Positions 6,425-10,846 of a stretch of DNA of 10,846 nucleotides are shown piece by piece. How positions within the stretch are numbered: position 1 is the stretch's first letter; each line of letters begins with the position of its first letter. Location: the NCBI GenBank assembly GCA_023262645.1, contig JALRAA010000024.1:1-10846 (forward strand), read 5' to 3'. The notes beneath the pieces are model-generated. The model saw nothing but the letters and a program-made list of their open reading frames with translations, did not search any database and was not told the DNA's origin. Source of the DNA: Burkholderiaceae bacterium (GTDB taxonomy: Bacteria > Pseudomonadota > Gammaproteobacteria > Burkholderiales > Burkholderiaceae_C). A program made the position numbers and the translations under genes.

Positions 6425-7198
6425 TTAAAGCCCGCGAGCCATATTCACGCCAGTGACCACTGCCGTCAAAGATCGACCCGATTCGGGGTTTTTCAAGCGA
6501 ATTTGCTCACCAAGCAGGCCATCTTGCTGGGCTTCGGCCTTGACGGTGATCAAAAAGCCTTTGCCTTCGCCGCCCACGGCCACGGTGACTTGCTGACCAC
6601 GGCGAACCATGGTGGCGGGCTTCAAGTCTTGCATTTTGAGGGGGGTGTTGGCCGGCATGTCACGCAAAAGTTCGGTGTTTGCCATGTCCTTTTCGTCGCT
6701 GACGAAACGGGTTTCATGCGCAGGGACGCTGATTTCTGCGGTTTTGAACATGCCGGGCTGCACAGTGGTGCCGCGTTTGATGGCTTGTGTGGAAACCCAG
6801 ACCAACTTGTTGACCGAATTCGTTTGCGTGGCAGTGGCCAGTTGGGCGCCAAGTCCTGTTTTGACTTGCACCATCACGAAATGTTGCCAAGCCGGTTGGG
6901 CGCAGCGTGCGCGCACGCTTTGTTTGTTGCCATAGGGCTGGTCAAACACGATGTCTTGCGCGCATGTGTCTATCTTGATGCGGCTGTCCATGGGTTGGAT
7001 CGTCACAACAGCACCGTCCAATTTGTGCGTATCCATCACGAATTGTTTGGCGCCTTGTTCCACGGCCAGCCAGCCCGGGTTGGCTGAGGGCGTGTTTTGT
7101 GCGTCCGCTTGGTGCCAGACCGTGCCCAGCAAAGCGGTGGCACAGCCCAGGGCCATCAGACGGGTTTTTTTACCTGTTCTCAATGTTCGGCACAGCAT
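6425..7198 (-). CDS. flgA: FlgA, periplasmic P-ring assembly chaperone
   Basis: 257-residue protein that helps FlgI assemble into the P ring in the periplasm. The ATG at 7198 has TTGGAG upstream at a longish 12-base spacing and gives a classic Sec signal (RTGKKTRLMALGCATALLG, cut after the Ala of QADA near residue 33). The frame is open further upstream to about 7303, but the sigma-54-type promoter at 7261-7276 predicts transcription starting near 7250, inside that extension. N-terminal domain: 40-120, with Cys79 (KIDTC) and Cys99 (VRARC), the family's usual pair, and WQHFVMVQV. C-terminal SAF-type domain: 130-257, with AIKRGTTVQPGMF, LLRDMPANTPLKMQDL, VRRGQQVTV and the closing GRSLTAVVTGVNMA. 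It opens the flgA-flgM-flgN run. Confidence 0.93.
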   Translation of the reverse strand: MLCRTLRTGKKTRLMALGCATALLGTVWHQADAQNTPSANPGWLAVEQGAKQFVMDTHKLDGAVVTIQPMDSRIKIDTCAQDIVFDQPYGNKQSVRARCAQPAWQHFVMVQVKTGLGAQLATATQTNSVNKLVWVSTQAIKRGTTVQPGMFKTAEISVPAHETRFVSDEKDMANTELLRDMPANTPLKMQDLKPATMVRRGQQVTVAVGGEGKGFLITVKAEAQQDGLLGEQIRLKNPESGRSLTAVVTGVNMARGL

Positions 7199-7230
7199 TT
7201 GCAAGATGGTCTCCAAGAGTGTGAAAGTTT

Positions 7231-7247
7231 TGACGTTTTTGGCGTCA
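7231..7247 (-). promoter_or_regulatory. Small inverted repeat at the predicted 5' end of flgA mRNA
   Basis: TGACG at 7231-7235 and CGTCA at 7243-7247, a perfect 5-bp inverted repeat with a 7-base loop. If flgA transcription starts near 7250, this would be a stem-loop at about +4 to +20 of the message. It could equally be a protein-binding palindrome between the divergent genes, or chance. Confidence 0.25.
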
Positions 7248-7260
7248 GCTCCATACCCGA

Positions 7261-7276
7261 TGCAATTTCGATGCCA
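7261..7276 (-). promoter_or_regulatory. flgA: Sigma-54 (-24/-12) promoter for flgA
   Basis: Minus-strand TGGCATCGAAATTGCA has the invariant GG and GC exactly 10 bases apart and fits TGGCAC-N5-TTGC at all but one defined position. It almost repeats the motif before flgB (TGGCAY..AAATTGCA). The predicted start near 7250 leaves about 51 bases before the flgA ATG at 7198. Confidence 0.78.
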
Positions 7277-7303
7277 ACCTTTTTTCAACTTGCTGAGCGC
7301 CAA

Positions 7304-8461
7304 ATGAACTTCAATATTGATTCCAAAGCACTCGTCAAAACCAATTTCTCAACACCAAACACGTCATCTCTGACGGCCAAGCAAACGGTTGAAGCCAACA
7401 TCGCTCGCATTGGCTTTGCCCAAACCCTGGCGCAATTGCAAACCAAAAACAGTGTCAATTCCTCGACGATTCTCAATCCTCGGGTTCCCAGCGTCGCCGT
7501 CAAAGAAGGCGACACCTTGAGTGGTATCGTGAAAAACCAAATGCAGGCGATGGGCAAACCCGTCTCGGACAACGAAGCCACCCGTTTGGCACAAGACATT
7601 GCCCGCACCAACGGACTGTCCAACCCTGACCGGATATTTCCAGGCCAACGCTTGAACTTGACCGCGCTCAACCCAGACGCGACCCCAGCCAGCGCCAAAC
7701 CCGCTGATGCACAAACCGCTTTGTCCATGAATGCCGCCAGCCAAGCCAAGGCGACCTCGGTCATGCGTCCCCCGTCAAACCTTTTGGCAGCTAACCATCC
7801 GGTGCTGCAAAAAACCTTGGACCGTGCCGTCGCCAAAGGTTTCATCCCTCCGGAAGACCGCCAAAAAGTGTTCGACAAAATTTTGACCATGTCGCGCACT
7901 TATCAGTTCGCCCCAGACGACTTTGCCCGCTTGACCTTGATGGAAAGCGACGGAATGAACCCTAAAGCATCCAATAACCGCTGTCACGGCATCATCCAGT
8001 TTTGCGATGGGCCGGACCGTGGGGCGGCCAGCGCTGGCTTTGGCAGCAACCCCAAAGCGATCTTGGGCCACAGCGTGCTTGAACAATTAGACATGGTGTC
8101 TAAGTATTTTGATGAAACCGGATTGCGCAACGGTGGCCCCACCAGTTTGGACGATTTGTACCTGACAGTGCTCACCCCAGCGGCACGCCGCGAAAAGGCA
8201 CCCGACGCCAATCTGAATATCGCGGGCACCCAAGCGCAGCATTTGTATGTCAACCGAGACAAGACCGCGCCGATCACCCGCAACTCGATCATGCAAGGCC
8301 TCTACCAAAATGCGTTGGAGCGTTTGGGTAAACATGAATCGTCATTGCTGGCGCAAAGCACACCCAACACATCCAACGGTTTACCCACACCCACCAATGC
8401 GGTGAGCCGCGCGCAGGCATTGCGCATAGGCGCTTATTTGAACCAAGACTACGTGCGTTAA
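7304..8461 (+). CDS. LysM plus lysozyme/transglycosylase-like protein, candidate flagellar muramidase
   Basis: 385-residue protein encoded between flgA and flgB. No signal peptide or membrane helix is visible: the N-terminus (MNFNIDSKALVKTNFSTPNT) is polar and Ser/Thr/Asn-rich, like flagellar type III export substrates. LysM at about 62-119 (VAVKEGDTLSGIVKNQM...NGLSNPDRIFPGQRLNL). Ala/Ser/Pro linker 120-160. About 165-342 resembles the SLT/phage-tail lysozyme fold: LMESDGMNPKAS with candidate catalytic Glu214, then CHGIIQFC (229-233 GIIQF flanked by Cys227 and Cys234) and SVLEQLDMVSKYFDETG. It would cleave or bind peptidoglycan, perhaps opening a gap for the rod as FlgJ does, but it resembles neither FlgJ's rod-cap domain nor its glucosaminidase domain. 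The ATG at 7304 is preferred to the one at 7271, which lies inside the flgA promoter; neither has a strong ribosome site. Domain calls fairly sure; role inferred. Confidence 0.8.
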   Translation: MNFNIDSKALVKTNFSTPNTSSLTAKQTVEANIARIGFAQTLAQLQTKNSVNSSTILNPRVPSVAVKEGDTLSGIVKNQMQAMGKPVSDNEATRLAQDIARTNGLSNPDRIFPGQRLNLTALNPDATPASAKPADAQTALSMNAASQAKATSVMRPPSNLLAANHPVLQKTLDRAVAKGFIPPEDRQKVFDKILTMSRTYQFAPDDFARLTLMESDGMNPKASNNRCHGIIQFCDGPDRGAASAGFGSNPKAILGHSVLEQLDMVSKYFDETGLRNGGPTSLDDLYLTVLTPAARREKAPDANLNIAGTQAQHLYVNRDKTAPITRNSIMQGLYQNALERLGKHESSLLAQSTPNTSNGLPTPTNAVSRAQALRIGAYLNQDYVR

Positions 8462-8475
8462 GACAGCAGCGTCAG

Positions 8476-8491
8476 CGGCAAACCCTTGCCG
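8476..8491 (+). terminator. Stem-loop after the muramidase gene, possible terminator
   Basis: CGGCAA at 8476-8481 and TTGCCG at 8486-8491 form a perfect 6-bp stem with a 4-base loop, starting 14 bases after the muramidase stop codon. No T run follows, so it may be an mRNA 3'-end stabiliser rather than an intrinsic terminator. Confidence 0.3.
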
Positions 8492-8564
8492 AGGCCAAGC
8501 GAGTGCGGTGAAGTCTTGCCGCCCTCGGCCATGCGAACGCAGACAAAGCCACAGTCAGATCAGG

Positions 8565-8580
8565 TGGCACACAAATTGCA
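8565..8580 (+). promoter_or_regulatory. flgB: Sigma-54 (-24/-12) promoter for flgBCDE
   Basis: TGGCACACAAATTGCA has the GG and GC dinucleotides exactly 10 bases apart, TGGCAC at -24 and TTGCA at -12, matching the sigma-54 consensus except where it is degenerate. The predicted start near 8591 leaves about 67 bases before the flgB ATG. Activation would need an enhancer-binding protein such as the FleQ-like one encoded at 392-1516. Confidence 0.82.
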
Positions 8581-8604
8581 CATATCGACCGGAGGTGTCT
8601 CAAC

Positions 8605-8658
8605 TTGAGCGCCAAGTGTCGTGAAAACGGCGGTAACAACCACCAAGGAGATGTGTGA
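8605..8658 (+). other. Possible 17-codon leader ORF overlapping the flgB start
   Basis: A TTG at 8605 sits 9 bases after GGAGG (8591-8595), starts 17 codons (reading MSAKCRENGGNNHQGDV) and ends at TGA 8656-8658, whose A is the first base of the flgB ATG (TGATG). Layout suits translational coupling. Weaknesses: rare TTG start, and the SD lies at the very 5' end of the predicted transcript. Confidence 0.2.
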
Positions 8659-9041
8659 TGGACTTATTCAGCGGAGCACTCGGCATCCACGAGCGGGCCT
8701 TAGGCGTTCGCAGCCAGCGCCTGGAAGTGTTGTCACGCAATATCGCCAATGCCGACACACCGAATTACAAAGCAGAAGAGCTGGATTTCAAAGCCATGCT
8801 CAAAGAAACCAGTCGCGAATACATCGCCGCGACACACGCCAAGCATTACGCCGCTTTGGAAGAACAACCCGACGATGGCAAGCGATTCCGTGTGCCGTTC
8901 AACAGTTCTTTCGATGGCAACACCGTAGAGATCAGCGTCGAGCAAGCCCAGTTCGGTCAAGCCGCGGCGGAATACCAAACCACATTGAACTTTTTGGAAA
9001 ACCGCATTGGCGGTATTCGAAAAGCCTTGAAAGGGGAGTGA
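8658..9041 (+). CDS. flgB: FlgB, proximal rod protein
   Basis: 127-residue rod subunit exported through the flagellar type III gate, without a cleaved signal. The ATG at 8658 follows AAGGAG at 8645-8650 with ideal spacing; the in-frame GTG at 8655 is less likely. The basal-body rod signature is clear at 24-39 (LSRNIANADTPNYKAE), preceded by the amphipathic helix LGIHERALGVRSQRL. The C-terminal coiled segment runs ~95-127 (EQAQFGQAAAEYQTTLNFLENRIGGIRKAL). Length is normal for FlgB. First gene of flgBCDE behind a sigma-54-type promoter, 6 bases before flgC. Confidence 0.95.
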   Translation: MDLFSGALGIHERALGVRSQRLEVLSRNIANADTPNYKAEELDFKAMLKETSREYIAATHAKHYAALEEQPDDGKRFRVPFNSSFDGNTVEISVEQAQFGQAAAEYQTTLNFLENRIGGIRKALKGE

Positions 9042-9047
9042 TAAACC

Positions 9048-9476
9048 ATGAGAACACTTGACAGTGTGTTTGGCATCGCCGGCACCGCCCTCAATTCACA
9101 ACTGGTGCGCATGAACACCACCGCTTCGAATTTGGCCAACGCATCTACCGTGGCCAAAACCGAAGGCGAAGCATTTCGCGCCAAACGCCCGGTGTTCAAA
9201 GCGCTGGTCAAAGACGAATTCACCAACGCCGGTTTTCCTTATTTGGGCGGCGTGAAGGTGGACCAAGTGGTCGACGACCCCACGCCTATTCGCAGTATTT
9301 ACGACCCGGGCAATCCTTCAGCCGATGAGAAAGGCTATGTGTATTTGTCCAACGTGAACGAAATGCAAGAAATGGTCGAAATGATGGCCGCTTCTCGCTC
9401 GTACCAAAACAACGTTGAAGTGGTGAACACCGCTCGTCAATTGATGATGCGCACCCTCGACATCACCAAAACCTGA
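9048..9476 (+). CDS. flgC: FlgC, proximal rod protein
   Basis: 142-residue rod subunit. ATG at 9048 follows AGGGGAG at 9032-9038, which lies in the end of flgB. The N-terminal rod motif reads MNTTASNLANASTVAKTEG at 22-40, with Ala-Lys-Thr where Thr-Pro or Thr-Glu is common; the C-terminal motif NVNEMQEMVEMMAASRSYQNNVEVVNTARQLMMRTLDI (written here by its parts NVNEMQEMVEMM, ASRSYQNNVE and VVNTARQLMMRTL) is the standard FlgC/FlgG-type coiled helix. VDDPTPIRSIYDPGNPSAD in the middle is typical FlgC (D-P-x-P-x-R-x-x-Y-x-P-G-x-P). Co-transcribed with flgB and flgD, 19 bases before flgD. Confidence 0.95.
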   Translation: MRTLDSVFGIAGTALNSQLVRMNTTASNLANASTVAKTEGEAFRAKRPVFKALVKDEFTNAGFPYLGGVKVDQVVDDPTPIRSIYDPGNPSADEKGYVYLSNVNEMQEMVEMMAASRSYQNNVEVVNTARQLMMRTLDITKT

Positions 9477-9495
9477 CCGATGAAAGCAGTTTGAC

Positions 9496-10200
9496 ATGGC
9501 CACTCCCAGCTCCACCACCGCAAGAGCGCCGTTACCCAGCGGCATCGTCAGTTACGAAGACTACATCGCCAAAAACAAAGTCAAAGCACCGTCCAACACC
9601 ATGGACCAAGGGGCTTTTTTGACCTTGTTCACGACCCAACTCAAAAACCAAAACCCGTTGGACCCAGTGAAAAACGAGGCGTTTGTGGCGCAGTTGGCGC
9701 AGTTCTCACAACTCGAAGCAACCACAGCCATGAAGACCAGTATGGAGACCATGGTCAAGAGCTTGGAAGGCGACAAGATGTTGGCAGGTGCCGCCATGAT
9801 TGGTCGCCGAGTGGCGGTTCCCAACGGCCCACTGATTTTGTTGGGCGGTCAACCGGTCGAAGCGAATGTCGATTTACCCACTGGCGCAGACGGCGTGCAA
9901 ATGCAGGTCTTTGATGAAAAAGGCCAATTGGTGCGCAAACAAATTTTTGGCGCACAGCCGATTGGACCGATGCGCTTGACTTGGGATGGCTACAACGACA
10001 ACGGTGCAGCCATGCCAGATGGCACCTACACCATGCAAGTGTTGGCCAGCAGCATGGGAAAAGCCCTGCAGCCCACGGTCAACACCTTGTCAACTGTGCG
10101 CAGCGTTTCCAACGCAGGCACGGGCGACAACACCTGGTTACTCGAGGTCGATGGCGGCAAGAGCGTCAACATGAACGAAGTCAAGCGCATCGCTTACTGA
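9496..10200 (+). CDS. flgD: FlgD, hook cap / hook assembly protein
   Basis: 234-residue scaffold that caps the growing hook and is lost when the hook is complete. ATG at 9496 has only a weak upstream GAAAGCAG, so coupling to flgC is likely. The N-terminal conserved block at 37-80 is textbook: DQGAFLTLFTTQLKNQNPLDP followed by AFVAQLAQFSQLEATT. After a Met-rich stretch, MIGRRVAV (101-108) leads into the FlgD Ig-like/tudor region, with MRLTWDGYNDNGAAMPDGTY at 159-178 as the characteristic loop. The last ~25 residues (LLEVDGGKSVNMNEVKRI) return to the tudor-like part. Length is usual. Confidence 0.95.
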   Translation: MATPSSTTARAPLPSGIVSYEDYIAKNKVKAPSNTMDQGAFLTLFTTQLKNQNPLDPVKNEAFVAQLAQFSQLEATTAMKTSMETMVKSLEGDKMLAGAAMIGRRVAVPNGPLILLGGQPVEANVDLPTGADGVQMQVFDEKGQLVRKQIFGAQPIGPMRLTWDGYNDNGAAMPDGTYTMQVLASSMGKALQPTVNTLSTVRSVSNAGTGDNTWLLEVDGGKSVNMNEVKRIAY

Positions 10201-10235
10201 TCACACCCACACAGCACACACAACGGAGTTAATAC

Positions 10236-10846
10236 ATGTCATTTTTTACCTCACTCACTGGTTTGAATGCTGCCACCGCGCAATTGGGCGTGACATCGAA
10301 CAACATTGCCAACGCGAGTACCGTGGGTTTCAAACGCAGCCGAGCCGACTTCGGCGACATTTTTGCGACATCGCCCTTGCAAAAAGCGACATCGACCATC
10401 GGTCAAGGTGTGTCGCTCAAACGCGTGACGCAAGAGTTTGGTCAGGGCAACATGAACTTCTCGTCCAATACTTTGGACTTGGCTATTTCCGGTGACGGTT
10501 TCTTCCCGCTCAAATCTGCCGACGGATTTCAAGACATCTTCACGCGCAACGGCTCGTTCATGATGAACGACCAGTACAACGTGGTGAACTCGGCGGGCCA
10601 GCGTTTGATGGCGGCGTCAGTCGACTCGACCGGTAAAGCCAATTTGAGTGATTTGAACGTGTTGACCATCCCGCAAAAAACCACAGGTATGGCGAAAGAA
10701 ACATCGCTGGTGCAATTGGGTTTGAACTTTCCAGCCGATGCGCAAGTGGTGACCAAAGCGTTCAACCGCAACGACCCTGCTTCTTACAACAAGAGCACCG
10801 CTTTGACCGTGTATGACAAAGGGGGCAATGGTTACTTGGCCACAGT
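10236..10846 (+). CDS. flgE: FlgE, flagellar hook protein (3' truncated by window end)
   Basis: Open frame to the window edge, 203 whole codons. ATG at 10236 follows GGAG at 10225-10228 with 7-base spacing, 35 bases after the flgD stop. The N-terminus is the basal-body/hook type: SFFTSLTGLNAATAQLGVTS, then NNIANASTVGFKRSRADFGD, where the hook-type VGFKRSRADF matches FlgE rather than FlgF or FlgG. DLAISGDGFFPL (about 80-91) begins the D1 domain; SFMMNDQYNVVNSAGQRLMA follows; KSTALTVYDKGGNGYLAT at the edge corresponds to the usual FlgE stretch that precedes the D2 domain. It polymerises into the hook and is a substrate of the rod/hook export mode. The rest of the gene lies outside. Confidence 0.96.
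   Translation, partial: MSFFTSLTGLNAATAQLGVTSNNIANASTVGFKRSRADFGDIFATSPLQKATSTIGQGVSLKRVTQEFGQGNMNFSSNTLDLAISGDGFFPLKSADGFQDIFTRNGSFMMNDQYNVVNSAGQRLMAASVDSTGKANLSDLNVLTIPQKTTGMAKETSLVQLGLNFPADAQVVTKAFNRNDPASYNKSTALTVYDKGGNGYLAT

Noticed and set aside
6473..6494. CCCG-ATT-CGGG followed by five T on the plus strand, terminator-like
   Set aside because: It lies inside the flgA coding region, antisense to it, with only a 4-bp stem and no known plus-strand transcript to stop.
6377..7087. Long open frame of 236 codons on the plus strand opposite flgA
   Set aside because: It mirrors flgA codon composition; its translation is His/Cys/Gly-rich without recognisable domains, and flgA is certain on the other strand.
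7223..7249. GAAAGTTT with 11-base spacer as a sigma-28 promoter for the muramidase gene
   Set aside because: The -35 half fits 7 of 8 positions, but the -10 half (GCGTCAGC) matches only 2 of 8.

Overview
The window is an ordinary-composition chromosomal stretch devoted entirely to flagellar genes. Gene content and protein character (FlgA/FlgM/FlgN run, FlgBCDE run, FleQ-type enhancer-binding protein, sigma-54 and sigma-28 type promoter motifs, moderately high GC) suggest a Gram-negative proteobacterium. My best guess is a betaproteobacterium of the Burkholderiales (Comamonadaceae-like); this is inferred from overall sequence character, not from any marker gene.

Layout. (1) 1-332, + strand: the 3' end of a motB-type stator gene. 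(2) 392-1516, - strand: a FleQ-like sigma-54 activator without a receiver domain, convergent with motB. (3) 1593-5563, + strand: a sigma-28-type promoter followed by five tightly packed genes: an LPP20/FlgP-like lipoprotein, a FlgT-like protein, a periplasmic FimV-type LysM protein, a FliK-like C-terminal-domain protein and a FlhB-C-terminal-like protein (FhlB). (4) 5540-7198, - strand: flgA, flgM and flgN, with a sigma-54-type promoter before flgA and a sigma-28-type promoter before flgM. (5) 7304-8461, + strand, divergent from flgA: a protein with LysM and a lysozyme/transglycosylase-like domain but no signal peptide. (6) 8565-10846, + strand: a sigma-54-type promoter and the flgB-flgC-flgD-flgE run; flgE is cut by the window end.

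How it fits together. flgA (P-ring chaperone), flgBC (proximal rod), flgD (hook cap) and flgE (hook) are middle-stage hook-basal-body genes, and the two that begin transcription units carry near-identical -24/-12 motifs. flgMN (anti-sigma-28 and hook-filament-junction chaperone) and the flgP-flgT operon carry near-identical sigma-28-like motifs, placing them in a late class. The flgP-flgT-LysM operon looks like an outer-membrane/periplasmic scaffold around the basal body (related to the Vibrio H-ring and basal disk). Unexpectedly, the same operon encodes two relatives of the hook-length/export-switch pair FliK and FlhB. The LysM-muramidase is a candidate flagellum-dedicated cell-wall hydrolase. 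The least described parts are that five-gene operon and the muramidase.

No gap exceeds 200 bases: 333-391 (weak hairpin only), 1517-1694 (sigma-28-type promoter), 6291-6424 (sigma-28-type promoter), 7199-7303 (sigma-54-type promoter) and 8462-8657 (hairpins, sigma-54-type promoter, possible leader ORF). I saw no tRNA, rRNA, insertion sequence, CRISPR or attachment site.
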